Source of the DNA: Altericroceibacterium endophyticum
GTDB taxonomy: Bacteria > Pseudomonadota > Alphaproteobacteria > Sphingomonadales > Sphingomonadaceae
NCBI RefSeq assembly: GCF_009827595.1
Contig: NZ_WTYT01000003.1
Coordinates: forward strand, 1 to 64,000
DNA length: 64,000 nt
Reading direction: 5' to 3'
Program-made: the position numbers and the translations under genes
The notes under the pieces: generated by a model
Told to the model about the DNA's origin: nothing
Seen by the model: the letters and a program-made list of their open reading frames with translations, nothing else
The model's database searches: none
Shown: one piece after another, positions 10,019 to 20,753 of the stretch
How positions within the stretch are numbered: position 1 is the first letter of the stretch
Layout: each line of letters starts with the position of its first letter

Positions 10019-12412
10019 CTATCCCCGCAATTCCGCCCCCTGTTTAGCCGCAGCCTGGACGATTTTATCCGAAATCGCTTTCAGCTGTTCTTCGGTATAG
10101 CTGGCATCACCCGGCTGAAGTGTAACTTCCACGGCAAGAGATTTCTTGCCTTCAGCCACGCCTGCCCCGCGAAAATCGTCAAAGATCCGCGCATCGACGA
10201 TATTCGCCTTGTCCGCCCCTTTCACGCTGCGCAGCAGATCGCCAGCCGGCATCGCGGCATCGACCAGGAAGGCGAAATCGCGCATCACGCTTTGCAAGGC
10301 TGGCGGCGCGTAAGCAGAACGGGCGAAATCAGCCGCGCCCTTCTTCGCCGGGATCGCATCGAGGAAGATTTCCACTGCCACCACCGGCCCTTCAACATCG
10401 AAAGCCTCCAGCGTTTTGGGATGCAGCGCACCAAAGCGTGCGAGCACATTCTTGGGACCAAGCCGCAAGGTGGCGCTCTGTCCCGGATGAAACTGGCTCC
10501 CCGCCCCGCCCATTACTTGCAGCTTTTCCACCGGGGCTCCCGCTTCGGCGAGCAACGCCATGGCCTGCGCCTTGGCATCGAACGCATCGAAAGGCACGGC
10601 CTTTCCGCCAGCCCAGCTACGCGGGGTCTTTTCCCCCGCCAGCAGCACGCCCAGCGTCGCGCGTTCATCACTCTCACCGGATTTACCGCGCAGATAGCGG
10701 CGACCGATTTCAAACAGGCTTATGCCTGCGGCGCCGCGATCCAGATTGCGTTTGGCCGCAGCGAGCATTCCCGGCAGCAGCGACGGGCGCATCGCTTTCA
10801 TGTCTTCGCTGATCGGATTGTCCAGCAGCCACAATGCCTGCCCCTCCACCGCGAAATGTTCGGCTTCGGACACGGGGATGAAGGACCAGGTCAGCGCTTC
10901 ATGCAAACCGCGCGCGGCGGCGGCGCGGCGCAGACGCCGCTCCAGCTGTTGCTGCTGCGTAGCGGTGGGGCGCGCAACACCGGGGACACGCGGCAACGGC
11001 ACGCTGGCGACCTTGTCGAGCCCGTAAATACGGACGACTTCTTCCACCAGATCCGCAGCGCCTTCGACATCCGGGCGCCATGTGGGCACGCCCACTTGCC
11101 AGTCCTCATCAACGCTGAACCCCAGCCGGGCCAGAATGGCGCGCTGTTCACTCTCACTCACCTCGACCCCGCCAAGACGAGATACGAGCGTGGGATCGAA
11201 GGCCACCGTCTTGGTGTCCAGCGGCGCTGCGCCAGCGCGCACCACTTCGGAGGCTTCACCGCCGCAGATTTCGAGCACCAGCTGCGTCAGCAGATCGAGC
11301 CCGTCATCGAGAAATGCGGGATCGACCCCGCGTTCGAACCGCGTGCGGGAGTCGCTCGCCAGCCCGAGCGTCCGACCGGTGACGCCAATCTGTTCAGGAT
11401 TGAAATAGGCGATTTCGAGCAGAACATCGCTCGTGCCTTCGGACACGCCCGAATGTTCGCCGCCCATGATACCGGCAATGTCATGCACCCCGGCATCATC
11501 GGCAATCACCGTCATGCTGGAATCAAGGCGATAGGTCTTTTCGTTGAGCGCCTGCACCTCTTCCCCGTCGCGCGCGCGACGGGGAACCACTGCTCCGCTG
11601 AGCTTTGCGAGGTCATAGACATGCGCCGGACGGCCAAGCCCCAGCATCAGATAATTGGTAATGTCGACCAGCGCCGAAATCGGCCGCTGTCCTGCATCGC
11701 GCAGTGCGTCCTGCATCCATTCCGGCGAGACGCCATTTTTTACGCCGCGGATCACACGGGCGTAAAAGGCCGGGCAGCCCTCTGCATCATCCGTGCGGAT
11801 TTCCACCGGGCAGGCGAAAGCACCGGGGGCCTGCGCTATTTCGAGCGGCTTCAGCGTGCCGAGGCCCGCAGCGGCGAGATCGCGTGCCACGCCATAGACG
11901 CCCATGCAATCGGGGCGGTTAGGTGTGATCGCCACGTCGAAGACCGGCGAGGAACCGCGATATTGCGCGAATGGCGTGCCGGTGGGCGCGTCTTCGGGCA
12001 ATTCGATGATCCCGTCATGATCTTCACCCAGATCAAGCTCGCGCGCCGAGCACATCATGCCGTTGGATTCGACGCCGCGAATGGCGCTCTTGCGCAGCTT
12101 CATATCGTTGGTGGGCACCACTGCTCCGGGCAGGCCGAGAACGCCCTTCATGCCAGCGCGCGCGTTGGGCGCACCGCAGACGACCTGCAGCGGATCGCCC
12201 TCACCGGTGTCGACTGACAGCACCTGCAACCGGTCCGCATCGGGATGCGGCGCTGCGGTGAGCACATGGGCGATGCGGAAACCGTCCAGCTTCTCCGCCG
12301 GATCATCGAGCCCCTCCAGCTCCAGCCCGATGGCATTGAGCTTGGCCGCGATGTCTTCAGCCGTTGCGTCGGTTTCAAGATAGGTCTTGAGCCAGTTCAG
12401 CGAGAATTTCAT
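10019..12412 (-). CDS. pheT: Phenylalanine--tRNA ligase beta subunit
   Basis: 797 residues. It starts [12 protein letters not shown] and carries the N-terminal EMAP/OB-type tRNA-binding domain (about 40-150; [21 protein letters not shown]). The B3/4 editing region and B5 domain ([19 protein letters not shown]) follow. A C-terminal ferredoxin-like anticodon-binding domain (about 700-797; [18 protein letters not shown]) closes the protein. It pairs with PheS as an alpha2-beta2 enzyme. Its ATG overlaps the pheS stop as ATGA, so the two are translationally coupled. Confidence 0.97.
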   Translation of the reverse strand: MKFSLNWLKTYLETDATAEDIAAKLNAIGLELEGLDDPAEKLDGFRIAHVLTAAPHPDADRLQVLSVDTGEGDPLQVVCGAPNARAGMKGVLGLPGAVVPTNDMKLRKSAIRGVESNGMMCSARELDLGEDHDGIIELPEDAPTGTPFAQYRGSSPVFDVAITPNRPDCMGVYGVARDLAAAGLGTLKPLEIAQAPGAFACPVEIRTDDAEGCPAFYARVIRGVKNGVSPEWMQDALRDAGQRPISALVDITNYLMLGLGRPAHVYDLAKLSGAVVPRRARDGEEVQALNEKTYRLDSSMTVIADDAGVHDIAGIMGGEHSGVSEGTSDVLLEIAYFNPEQIGVTGRTLGLASDSRTRFERGVDPAFLDDGLDLLTQLVLEICGGEASEVVRAGAAPLDTKTVAFDPTLVSRLGGVEVSESEQRAILARLGFSVDEDWQVGVPTWRPDVEGAADLVEEVVRIYGLDKVASVPLPRVPGVARPTATQQQQLERRLRRAAAARGLHEALTWSFIPVSEAEHFAVEGQALWLLDNPISEDMKAMRPSLLPGMLAAAKRNLDRGAAGISLFEIGRRYLRGKSGESDERATLGVLLAGEKTPRSWAGGKAVPFDAFDAKAQAMALLAEAGAPVEKLQVMGGAGSQFHPGQSATLRLGPKNVLARFGALHPKTLEAFDVEGPVVAVEIFLDAIPAKKGAADFARSAYAPPALQSVMRDFAFLVDAAMPAGDLLRSVKGADKANIVDARIFDDFRGAGVAEGKKSLAVEVTLQPGDASYTEEQLKAISDKIVQAAAKQGAELRG

Positions 12413-13509
12413 GCCCGTGCTCCTACGCCAGCCGACAGCGTCGGCTGGTCGAAAGCCGAAAATCCGTAATGCGACAGCCAGCGATGGTCACCATCGAAAA
12501 AGGCGCGCAAATCATCCATCCCATATTTCAGCATGGCCAGGCGATCGACGCCCAGCCCCCAGGCAAAGCCCTGATATTCCTGCGGATCGAGCCCGCCCAT
12601 TTCGAGCACGCGCGGATTGACCATCCCTGAACCCAGCAGTTCCATCCACGCATGACCTGCATCATCGCCATTGCCGCCAACGATGCGCCGGCCCTTTTCA
12701 TTGCGATAGCCCACATCCACTTCCACCGAAGGTTCGGTGAAGGGGAAATAAGACGGGCGCAGGCGCAGCACGATATCTTCGCGCTCAAAATAGGCCTTGA
12801 GGAAGGTTTCCAGCGTCCATTTGAGATGGCCAAGGTGAATGCCCTTATCGATCACCAGTCCTTCGATCTGGTGGAACATGGGCGTGTGCGTGGCATCACT
12901 GTCCGATCGATAGACCCGGCCGGGCGCGATAATGCGCAGCGGCGCCCCATCGGCCAGCATCGTGCGGACCTGAACCGGAGAGGTATGCGTGCGCAGCAGC
13001 ATCCGTCCGCCTTTGGGGGCCGTGTCGGGGAAATAGAACGTGTCATGCATCGCGCGCGCCGGGTGACTTTCCGGCATGTTGAGCGCGGTGAAATTGTACC
13101 AGTCATCCTCGATTTCCGGGCCGGTGGCGACCGCGAAGCCGAGATCGGCGAAGATTTCCGCCATTTCATCCATCACTTGCGAAACGGGGTGAACCGAACC
13201 GCGCGCCTCATCTGGTGCGGGCAATGACAGGTCGAGCGTTTCGGCGGCCATGCGCTGTTCCAGCGCGGCCTCTTCCATCGCGCTCTTGCGTGCGGCCAGC
13301 GCGTCGGTGACGCTCTGGCGCAGCCCCTGAATTTTCGGGCCCTGTTCCTGCCGTTCCTCGGGCGTCATCTTGCCAAGCGTCTTGAGCAGCGCGGAAACGC
13401 TGCCCTGCTTGCCCAGATATTCGACCCGCAATTGTTCGAGCGCGGCAAGATCCTGCGCCTCGGCAATCCGCGTACGGGCTTGTGTTTCGATGTGTTCCAG
13501 TTCCGCCAT
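12409..13509 (-). CDS. pheS: Phenylalanine--tRNA ligase alpha subunit
   Basis: 366 residues from the ATG at 13509 ([13 protein letters not shown]); a longer upstream frame lacks homology and is not used. An N-terminal coiled coil (about 1-85) precedes the class II catalytic core. Motif 2 is visible around [12 protein letters not shown]...GRVYRSD, and motif 3 as [24 protein letters not shown] and MHDTFYFPD are typical of the family. It lies downstream of rpmI-rplT with a terminator hairpin between, which could act as an attenuator. Confidence 0.97.
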   Translation of the reverse strand: MAELEHIETQARTRIAEAQDLAALEQLRVEYLGKQGSVSALLKTLGKMTPEERQEQGPKIQGLRQSVTDALAARKSAMEEAALEQRMAAETLDLSLPAPDEARGSVHPVSQVMDEMAEIFADLGFAVATGPEIEDDWYNFTALNMPESHPARAMHDTFYFPDTAPKGGRMLLRTHTSPVQVRTMLADGAPLRIIAPGRVYRSDSDATHTPMFHQIEGLVIDKGIHLGHLKWTLETFLKAYFEREDIVLRLRPSYFPFTEPSVEVDVGYRNEKGRRIVGGNGDDAGHAWMELLGSGMVNPRVLEMGGLDPQEYQGFAWGLGVDRLAMLKYGMDDLRAFFDGDHRWLSHYGFSAFDQPTLSAGVGARA

Positions 13510-13604
13510 GATGTCTTTGCTGCAAAGAAGGTCTGGCGGCCTGTTAGCCCCGGCGGCGCGCCAGCCCAACCCCCTAATTGGCGAGCCGATGGGCCGCGGG
13601 GTGG

Positions 13605-13646
13605 TAAACAAAAGGGCGCGGAAGGTTGAAACCCGCCGCGCCCTTT
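13605..13646 (-). terminator. Terminator or attenuator between rplT and pheS
   Basis: An 11-bp perfect stem (AAAGGGCGCGG at 13611-13621 with CCGCGCCCTTT at 13636-13646) is followed on the minus strand by a short U-rich run. It lies 26 bases past the rplT stop and about 100 bases before the pheS start. It could end the rpmI-rplT transcript or attenuate read-through into pheST. Confidence 0.75.
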
Positions 13647-13671
13647 GTGCAATGAAACGGTATGATACCGA

Positions 13672-14031
13672 TCAGGCGGGGAGCGCGTCCTTAGCCTGCT
13701 TGATGATCACACCAAAGGTTTCGCCTTCATTCATGGCGAGGTCGGCCATGACTTTGCGATCGAGTTCGATGCCGGCGAGCTTAACGCCATGCATGAACTG
13801 CGAATAGGTGAGGCCTTCAGCGCGCACCGCAGCGTTGATACGCTGGATCCACAGGGCGCGGAAGTTGCGCTTCTTAACCTTACGGTCGCGATAGGCATAC
13901 TGGCCGGCCTTTTCGACGGCCTGACGAGCAACGCGGATCGTATTCTTGCGACGGCCGCGATAGCCCTTCGCCTGATCTAAAAGCCGCTTGTGCTTCTGGC
14001 GCGTTGTAACACCGCGTTTAATACGTGGCAT
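13672..14031 (-). CDS. rplT: 50S ribosomal protein L20
   Basis: 119 residues, very basic. It starts [30 protein letters not shown], the classic L20 N-terminus, and continues with [25 protein letters not shown]20 binds 23S rRNA early in large-subunit assembly and in many bacteria represses its own operon. An AGGAG Shine-Dalgarno precedes the ATG. It lies 29 bases downstream of rpmI. infC, which often heads this operon, is not present here. Confidence 0.98.
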   Translation of the reverse strand: MPRIKRGVTTRQKHKRLLDQAKGYRGRRKNTIRVARQAVEKAGQYAYRDRKVKKRNFRALWIQRINAAVRAEGLTYSQFMHGVKLAGIELDRKVMADLAMNEGETFGVIIKQAKDALPA

Positions 14032-14060
14032 GGTCTAAATCTCCTGTCCTTGAACCCGGC

Positions 14061-14264
14061 TCAATCGAGGCCGTAGGGGGCCCATTTCTTGATCGTCTTC
14101 GCATCAGCGTCAGAGATCACGGTGGTGCCACGGTTCTGGCGGATATACTTGGCGTTGTGGCTGATCAGCCGGTGGCGCTTGCCGGCAACGCCGTGCTTGA
14201 CCTTGCCTGTTGCGGTGAGCTTGAAACGCTTCTTCACACCGCTTTTGGTTTTCAGCTTGGGCAT
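14061..14264 (-). CDS. rpmI: 50S ribosomal protein L35
   Basis: 67 residues, basic ([25 protein letters not shown]), the standard L35 sequence and length. First gene of the rpmI-rplT pair. Its promoter should lie in the roughly 150 bases between it and the end of the upstream autotransporter gene. An inverted repeat there (14359-14366 with 14381-14388) may help end the upstream transcript. Confidence 0.98.
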   Translation of the reverse strand: MPKLKTKSGVKKRFKLTATGKVKHGVAGKRHRLISHNAKYIRQNRGTTVISDADAKTIKKWAPYGLD

Positions 14265-14414
14265 TTTCGTCTCCTCATCTGAGACACGTTTGACCAGCCC
14301 TGGCAGCCCTTGTCGCCAGACCAGCCCATGAAATACGTGTCGGTGAAGCGGCGCGCATAATCGCTTCGCACGGGAAACTCAAGCGATTCGTGAAGCGCGT
14401 GCGCAAAACTGTGC

Positions 14415-17400
14415 TCAACGGAAGCTGACGGTCAAAGATGCTTTGACTGCGTGATCTTCAAAGCCCGAGCCCAGCCGGCCATCATAGGCCAGACGAAACG
14501 CTGTCCTGCCGCTGACGGTGAAGGTCAGACCAGCTTCCAGCAAGGCGCTGTCCTGCGGCAGCCCGATACCGGAAATGCTGAAACTTTCACCACCGGCAAA
14601 GCTGTATTGCCCCGGATCCACATCCCCTCCAAAGCCGTGCATCCACCCCAGCGACGCGGACAGGACCGGGACATCCTCCGCTGCTCCGATCCGGAATTTG
14701 CCGCGCAGACCCAGCGTCGACCATGCGCGGTCCAGTTTGGTCTTCTTCCCTGAGAGAGCCGCTGCGCCGCCCTGTTCGGTAAAGCCGTCAACATCCACAT
14801 TCGCCCAGACCAGATTGGCAAAGGGTTCGACCGAGCCGCTCCCGAATCCCATGGCATAAGCCACTTCGCCAAATATCTGCGCGGTCCGCGCATCATAGGA
14901 GGATGAGAGGCTATCCGCGAAACCGGTAAAGGCGATGTTCCGCTGCGTATCCAGCGCGTGCCAGCTATAGATACCGCCCAGCCGCAAGGCGACGGAGCCG
15001 ATTTGCGCGCCGCCATACAGGCCAAGATGCCAGCTTTCAGAATCGGCGCTGGAATTGCGGGCTTCCATGGTCATGTCGTCATCGCTGTACCCAGCCATGA
15101 TACCGAGATGTGCGGAGCTGCCGACAGGCGCATCGACACCGATGAAACCTCCTCCTTTGGAACGCTTCAGCCGCGCCGTGTTATCCGTGGCATTCCAATG
15201 GCCCCAGGCGCCAAAAGCCTGGGACCAAAGTGTCACTCCGTCTTCGCTGGCCGGCAGCTCGCGCGACAGAATCGCTTCGCGCGGATAGCGGCTATCATCC
15301 AGCAAGGCACTTGCGGCAGAGACATGGATTTCGCCCGAAAGCTGGTCCATCGCATCAGGCGCTTCCGCTTCCGAAAGCTGGAGCACGGCAGCCAGCAGAT
15401 CGCCCTGCTCCAGAGAATATACGCCATTGCCCGCGGCACATTGATTCGCCGTCATGCCATCCAGGCAGAAGCCGGGCACGGAGATGCTGGACGTCAGATA
15501 GACATTATTCGCGTCATAGCTGTCCGTGAAATCCAGAAAGGCGAAATCGTCCACGAGAGCGTCAAACTCACCCGTCACGCCGCCATCGGCGGTCAGCACC
15601 GTATAGGTGCCGCCGGGCAGATAGGTCGTGCCATCATCGGTTCCGTTTTCCGGCGTCACATGAAGAGTACCGCCATTGATGGTAGCCCCGCCGGTCAGAG
15701 AGATCAGGTCGTTATTGACGCCGGCGGCATAGCCACCGTCATTCAGCTCGATCAGATAGGTGGAGCCAGCTTCGAAGGTCATGTTCGCGGCATTCAGCGT
15801 GCCGACGGAGTTGCCCGGCCTTACCGCCGCGCCATTCGCCAGCGTCACCTCGCCCGCAGTGCCGGAGCCGCCCAGCCATGCGCCATCCTGCATCGCCAGC
15901 GCGCCGCCCAGATTGCCATCCACAATCAGGCCGCCTTCCTCGACCACACCACTGCCCGCAAAAGCAGAGCTGTCACCGGTGACAGTGACCACGCGGTCAC
16001 CAAGTTTATGAAAAAGGCCGGTGCCCGAGAAGCTGTGGCTGGATGTTCCGTCTTCCTGCTGGTCGATCCGCAGAGTGCCATCGCTCCCCAGTTCCACATC
16101 GCCGCTGCCGAGGCTTCCCATATCCGCCACAAGGGTGCCATGAGTCACCTTTGTGCCACCGCTATAGCTATTTTTCCCAGTCAGCACCAAAGTGCCGAGG
16201 TCGGTCTTTTCCAGCGAACCGCTGCCGGTGAGTTCATTGCCAATGCTGGCGACGAAGCTCGCGCCGCCCTGCGTGCCATCGCCCACGCGGATAATGTTGG
16301 CACCCTCCAGCGTCACGGCATCGCCGGTCAGTTGGTAGCCGTCCACGGCAAATTGCACTCCATTTGTCAGCTTCACAGCATCATCGCTGTTATCGACAGC
16401 GACCGTGCCGGCATCTCCGGCAAAGATCAGCAGCAAACCTTGCGCATAGACTCCGTTGTAATCGCCAGTGGGGATGGTCCAGTTGGTGTCCTGCGCAGTC
16501 CAGATGCCATTGCCCCCAAAGATTGTACCATCGGCCGAATAGTTGGCACCATCCCACAGGTAATATTCCACTTCGCTGACCAACAGATTCACTTCGCCGT
16601 TGATCGCAGTCTGTACCTGCATCCAATCCGAAGTGTAGGCGCCCGGCGCGCTACCGATCTCCAGACCGTTATCGGTCAGTGATCCGCCGTAATTGATCAG
16701 GCGATAAAGCCCTTCACCAAAACCACCCGCGTCGCTGACATTGAGTGTGCCGTCCAGAACAAGATCGCCCGCCACTTCGATCAGATCGCTATCCACGCCC
16801 GGCGTGCCGCTGGGGGAACCAAGTTCAAAATCAAGGCTCGAGCCTGAGCCCAAAGTCAAATCGCCGCCAAAATTCAGCGTTCCCGGCGAATTGCCAGGTG
16901 CGAGAGATCCGGTATCGACGGTGACATCGCCGAGAATCCGGCCGGACCCGCCCAGCGTTCCCCCATCAATCATGATCGTGCCGCCCAGCACATTTTCCAC
17001 CCGCAATGTGCCGCCCAGAATATTGGTCTGCCCGTCAAAGCCGGAACTGTCGCCCGTCAGTCTGGTCACGCCGGCGAAATGGTCGATATTGCCGCCGGCC
17101 GATCGTCCGCCTTGCTGGCCCTGACTGTAGCTTGATAGCGCAGCGCCAAATTCGTAATCCTGATCCGTATGGTTGAAGACCACACGGCTGGAGCGGGACA
17201 TGAAGCGGACGGAAGGCACATCCAGATAGCCAGCGCCAGCGGCTGCTTCCGGATTGGCGGGATCGCTGACCTCCGCGCCAATGGTAATAATACCCGTGCT
17301 ACCTTCAAAGAAACCGCCCAGATCGATGCCGCCGCGATAGGCCGTCGCCTTACCGCCATTGGCCAACGTGAGGTAGGCGGTTGTTCCCTGCTGGCCGAAA

Positions 17401-19622
17401 GCAAAATCGATTGTTTGCGCCTGAATCCAGGTATCCGCCCCATCCACCAGCACGCGAGAAGTGCTGTCGTCGTTCCCGATGGTCAGAGAATCTGTGGAAA
17501 GCCATGCGCCATTGGTAACGAACAATTCCGCCAAGTCACCGCCACGGCCATCATAGGAATATGCCCCGACAGTGTAGTCAGTGCCCCACTCCATATTGGC
17601 GGCAACTTCCACCCGGCCATCGTAGATTTCCAATACACCCAGATTATAGTCGCCCTCACCTGTCAGGCGCCAGGTGCCAGCCCCTACCTTCTGCAACCAG
17701 CCATTCCCGACATTGCTGTCCATGGTGAAGGTGACATCCTCCGCCACGGAGATGGCGCCAATGCCGATTATGCTCTGAATGTCGCGCCCGGTCGTGAAGC
17801 TTTGCGTCACCGCCAATGTCGGCGGCAGCAACGTCTGTGGATCTGCATTGAAGGTCAGATGACTGGTGGCCCCACCCAGATTCGCATCAGAGCTCACGGA
17901 CAGGGTGCCGCCGCGAAGGACCGTGTTGCCGGCATAGGTGTTGGTGCCGGTCAGCGTCAGCATGCCTTCACCCCGCTTGGTCAGGCTATCCATGCCCTCT
18001 GGTCCGCCCGCGATGTTCCCGGCGAAGCTCGTGTCAGCGCCCTGGTCCACAGTCAGGCCGCCGCCAAAACTATAGTTGCCCGGCCCCAGGTCCACTGTTC
18101 CGCCGGTTCCTGACAGAGAGGATACGGTGACTCCCAGATCATTCAGCTGCAACGTCCCGCCATTCACCACCAAGGGGGCGTTGCTGGAAAAAGCGTTGTT
18201 ATTGGCGATATCAAGCGTGCCCGCCTCCAGCCGGATGCCGCCCGCCTGATTGTTGGAACCGGTCAATTCGACCCTGCCAGAACCGTCCTTCACCAGCACA
18301 CCGCTGCCGCTCATGCTGCCGGAATAGCTGCCGTCAAAATCCTGATCGAAAGTGATGATGGAATTGTTGGTCAGATCGCCTTGCAGGCTCTCCGTATCAC
18401 CTCGCAGCTCCCCCGCCGTCACCAGCCAGTCCTGATCGCCCGTGCCGGTCAGCGTCCAGACGGAATCGCCCGTCTTTTCGAAATATTCGAAGCCCCGATA
18501 TTGCTCGGCATCGCCAATGTCCGACACGTCGAAGCTGGAAGTGGTGGAGCCACCATTCAGCGCGCCGCCCAGCACCAGCGTATCGGTGGAAGCGCCCGCA
18601 GCGTAGGCCACCCCGTTGATTCCGTCTGTGGGCATATCAGACCCGAGCACAAGGCGATTTTCGCCGGCCGCGAAGAAAATCGCGAATTCGTTTGAACCGC
18701 CTTCTTCAATTGGCCCCGGTGCACCATTGGCGCCTGCGTTCAGATAGCCTGCGTTCTTAACAACCAGATTGCCCCCAAAAATGGCTGCCGCACCATCGCC
18801 CATTCTGCCGTCACCTCCATCACCACCGGTGATTGTGCCCGTGTTCACGATGCTCGAATTCGAGGCCCAGACTCCATAGCCGCCGTTCCCGGCCCAGGAA
18901 TCGGTCGTGGCATTGTTGCCGCCGTTGCCACCATCGCCGCCAATGATTGCGCCATGGTTCACGATGGTGAGATGGGCCGTACGGATGCCTTCGCCAGCAT
19001 AGCCTCCGTTACCGCCAATCCACCTGTCGTAGTTTTCTCCGCCATCGCCGCCGTTGCCGCCCAGGATTGTGCCGTAATTGGTCAGCGTGCTGCCATTCCC
19101 CTCAGTCAGGGCGTCACCATCAATCGCGTCACCGCCGCCGCCGCCGCCACCCGGGTTCCAACCGCCACCGCCGGTGCCGCCATATCCACCAGCAACCGTC
19201 ACGCCAGCAAGAATGATGACATCGTCGCCATCCAACCGCGCGCCTTCACCACCGCCACCGCCGCCACCGGACATGGAAGAAATTGCGACACCGCTATCGC
19301 CGCCTTTGCCGCCGCCATTCACACCAGCCTGACCTGACAGCGCAGGAAAAGAACTGCCGGGCGTGGAGTCACTCTCATAATCAGGGCCATCGCCGCCATC
19401 ACCGCCAAGGATATCCTCCGTGATTGTCCCGGAAATAATCTGGCCGTACTCGCCAGGAACGCCGTCCGCTTCTTCGCCCACTCCGAGACCACCCGAGCCT
19501 GGAGTTGCCAGTGCCGGACTGGCCGACAGGGCCAGCAGGCTGACCCCGACTGCCGCGACCATCCGGCGCTGTTTCAGGGCGTGCGACCGCTGGACATCAG
19601 GACGGTTCATGAGAGGAAGCAT
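14415..19622 (-). CDS. Autotransporter with Gly-rich and PATR-repeat passenger
   Basis: About 1,735 residues from the ATG at 19622, which follows an AAGGG Shine-Dalgarno; an ATG four codons later is possible. A long signal peptide (QRRMVAAVGVSLLALSASPALA) is followed by a Gly-rich stretch of GGDGG/GGNGG units (about 60-300). Then come repeated passenger-associated transport repeats of the form LTLTGTNTYAG...GGTL, for example around LVLTGKNSYSGGTKV, typical of a beta-helix. The C-terminal beta-barrel, about residues 1457-1735, starts near LWSQAFGAWGHW and ends ASLTVSFR, so the barrel is the true C-terminus. Likely a surface adhesin. A LuxR-type regulator is divergently encoded next door and may control it. 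Confidence 0.94.
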   Translation of the reverse strand: MLPLMNRPDVQRSHALKQRRMVAAVGVSLLALSASPALATPGSGGLGVGEEADGVPGEYGQIISGTITEDILGGDGGDGPDYESDSTPGSSFPALSGQAGVNGGGKGGDSGVAISSMSGGGGGGGEGARLDGDDVIILAGVTVAGGYGGTGGGGWNPGGGGGGGDAIDGDALTEGNGSTLTNYGTILGGNGGDGGENYDRWIGGNGGYAGEGIRTAHLTIVNHGAIIGGDGGNGGNNATTDSWAGNGGYGVWASNSSIVNTGTITGGDGGDGRMGDGAAAIFGGNLVVKNAGYLNAGANGAPGPIEEGGSNEFAIFFAAGENRLVLGSDMPTDGINGVAYAAGASTDTLVLGGALNGGSTTSSFDVSDIGDAEQYRGFEYFEKTGDSVWTLTGTGDQDWLVTAGELRGDTESLQGDLTNNSIITFDQDFDGSYSGSMSGSGVLVKDGSGRVELTGSNNQAGGIRLEAGTLDIANNNAFSSNAPLVVNGGTLQLNDLGVTVSSLSGTGGTVDLGPGNYSFGGGLTVDQGADTSFAGNIAGGPEGMDSLTKRGEGMLTLTGTNTYAGNTVLRGGTLSVSSDANLGGATSHLTFNADPQTLLPPTLAVTQSFTTGRDIQSIIGIGAISVAEDVTFTMDSNVGNGWLQKVGAGTWRLTGEGDYNLGVLEIYDGRVEVAANMEWGTDYTVGAYSYDGRGGDLAELFVTNGAWLSTDSLTIGNDDSTSRVLVDGADTWIQAQTIDFAFGQQGTTAYLTLANGGKATAYRGGIDLGGFFEGSTGIITIGAEVSDPANPEAAAGAGYLDVPSVRFMSRSSRVVFNHTDQDYEFGAALSSYSQGQQGGRSAGGNIDHFAGVTRLTGDSSGFDGQTNILGGTLRVENVLGGTIMIDGGTLGGSGRILGDVTVDTGSLAPGNSPGTLNFGGDLTLGSGSSLDFELGSPSGTPGVDSDLIEVAGDLVLDGTLNVSDAGGFGEGLYRLINYGGSLTDNGLEIGSAPGAYTSDWMQVQTAINGEVNLLVSEVEYYLWDGANYSADGTIFGGNGIWTAQDTNWTIPTGDYNGVYAQGLLLIFAGDAGTVAVDNSDDAVKLTNGVQFAVDGYQLTGDAVTLEGANIIRVGDGTQGGASFVASIGNELTGSGSLEKTDLGTLVLTGKNSYSGGTKVTHGTLVADMGSLGSGDVELGSDGTLRIDQQEDGTSSHSFSGTGLFHKLGDRVVTVTGDSSAFAGSGVVEEGGLIVDGNLGGALAMQDGAWLGGSGTAGEVTLANGAAVRPGNSVGTLNAANMTFEAGSTYLIELNDGGYAAGVNNDLISLTGGATINGGTLHVTPENGTDDGTTYLPGGTYTVLTADGGVTGEFDALVDDFAFLDFTDSYDANNVYLTSSISVPGFCLDGMTANQCAAGNGVYSLEQGDLLAAVLQLSEAEAPDAMDQLSGEIHVSAASALLDDSRYPREAILSRELPASEDGVTLWSQAFGAWGHWNATDNTARLKRSKGGGFIGVDAPVGSSAHLGIMAGYSDDDMTMEARNSSADSESWHLGLYGGAQIGSVALRLGGIYSWHALDTQRNIAFTGFADSLSSSYDARTAQIFGEVAYAMGFGSGSVEPFANLVWANVDVDGFTEQGGAAALSGKKTKLDRAWSTLGLRGKFRIGAAEDVPVLSASLGWMHGFGGDVDPGQYSFAGGESFSISGIGLPQDSALLEAGLTFTVSGRTAFRLAYDGRLGSGFEDHAVKASLTVSFR

Positions 19623-19738
19623 GGTATTCTGCCCTTTTTGAATGGATATCCGGATCTGTGCCGGACCGAAGACAGTGCTACCCCCTATGGCGCGCACTCA
19701 ATCACTACGTGCTATTGCGAAGTCATCGCTTGCGGTGA

Positions 19739-19758
19739 ATCCCCTATTCAGGGGGGAT
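19739..19758. promoter_or_regulatory. Inverted repeat in the autotransporter/LuxR divergent promoter
   Basis: ATCCCC-N8-GGGGAT, perfect 6-bp arms, lies in the 215-base gap between the divergent autotransporter gene (minus) and LuxR-type gene (plus). Its position and symmetry fit an operator for the LuxR-type protein. There is no experimental or comparative support. Confidence 0.4.
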
Positions 19759-19837
19759 ATCCTGTCTTGCGGGGTTCCTCTCGCTACGGGGTCAAGCTAT
19801 CGCGCAGGTTCCCTGAGTAAAATCACAGCAGCGCACC

Positions 19838-20647
19838 GTGCAATTTTCCTCCCTTGAACCCGCGACGCCCACCGATCCGGAGACCCTCGCCCGCATCACG
19901 CGGCTATGGGACGAGCTTGCTGATTTTTCGGCCTCGCAATTCCAGGAATCGCGCGATCATCTTTTGCGCACATTATGTGATCTGATCGATGCCGAGCAGG
20001 CGGACTGGATCGGCGTGGTCCGCTTTGCCACCGACGTGGATAAAGACCCCATGCGCGGCTGGCGCCCCCGCAGCGTTTCAGCGCACAATCATCGGCCTGA
20101 TGCGCGGCAGGCGATGAAACAGGCCTTTGATGAAATGGAACAGGGCGAACCAGACATCACCACTTTGCGCAATGTGGCGCAGGCGGGGCAATACCGCGTT
20201 CTCCATCTGAAAGATCTCGCCACGCCTGACTGGTTTGAAAGCGAGAATTACAAGCGCTTCTATCTGGATCTGGGGCGCAAGGATTCCATCTGGGCGGGCA
20301 TCCCGATCAATGATGAGGTCGAGGTGCAGATCGGTTTGCATCGCGGGCCGGAGCAGGAAGCATTTTCGGCCCGCGATATGCAAATCGTGTCGCAAACAGT
20401 GCGCGGGCTGAAGTGGTTCTATCGCCTGCAGATGCTGGGTGAAGGAATCGGCATTGCCTCCGCGCCCCTGACCCCGACGGAACATGCCGTGCTTGGCGGG
20501 GTGTTGCAGGGCATGTCGGAGAAGGAAGTGGCGATAGCCAACGACCAGAGCCCGCACACGACACATGACCACATCAAGAGCATATATCGCAAATATGGTG
20601 TCTCCAGCCGGACAGCCCTGATGGCACTCTGGCTCGGCCGTACGTAA
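19838..20647 (+). CDS. LuxR/GerE-type HTH transcriptional regulator
   Basis: 269 residues. The C-terminal about 60 residues form a GerE-type helix-turn-helix: LTPTEHAVLGGVLQGMSEKEVA, then HDHIKSIYRKYGVSSRTALMALW. The N-terminal about 200 residues resemble a GAF-like sensor rather than a response-regulator receiver; no phospho-acceptor Asp pattern or autoinducer-binding motif is evident. The start is a GTG with no clear Shine-Dalgarno, and no better in-frame start follows closely, so the exact start is uncertain. It is divergent from the 1,735-residue autotransporter, which makes that gene the obvious candidate target. Confidence 0.82.
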   Translation: MQFSSLEPATPTDPETLARITRLWDELADFSASQFQESRDHLLRTLCDLIDAEQADWIGVVRFATDVDKDPMRGWRPRSVSAHNHRPDARQAMKQAFDEMEQGEPDITTLRNVAQAGQYRVLHLKDLATPDWFESENYKRFYLDLGRKDSIWAGIPINDEVEVQIGLHRGPEQEAFSARDMQIVSQTVRGLKWFYRLQMLGEGIGIASAPLTPTEHAVLGGVLQGMSEKEVAIANDQSPHTTHDHIKSIYRKYGVSSRTALMALWLGRT

Positions 20648-20753
20648 GGGATTGGGCCGGAAGTCCGCGCTCTCAATTTCGGCGCGGGCTGCGCTTACGC
20701 CGGCGCGTTGCAGAGGGACCAGCCCGGCGATGATGGTGCTCGCAGTCCAAGTC

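Noticed and set aside
8727-10100. 457-codon plus-strand open frame over prfC
   Set aside because: Antisense to RF3, whose GTPase motifs are intact.
10292-12217. 641-codon plus-strand open frame over pheT
   Set aside because: Antisense to pheT; no motifs, unusual composition.
14359-14388. AATCGCTT/AAGCGATT repeat after the second autotransporter as a terminator
   Set aside because: 8-bp arms with a 14-base loop but no U tract on either strand; too weak to list as a terminator.
14958-16682. 574-codon plus-strand open frame over the second autotransporter
   Set aside because: Antisense shadow; the minus strand shows PATR repeats and a barrel.
18780-19440. Dense GGN/CCN repeats that look like a microsatellite or repeat array
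   Set aside because: They encode the Gly-rich passenger of the autotransporter and vary in third codon positions, so they are coding low complexity and not a CRISPR or tandem DNA array.
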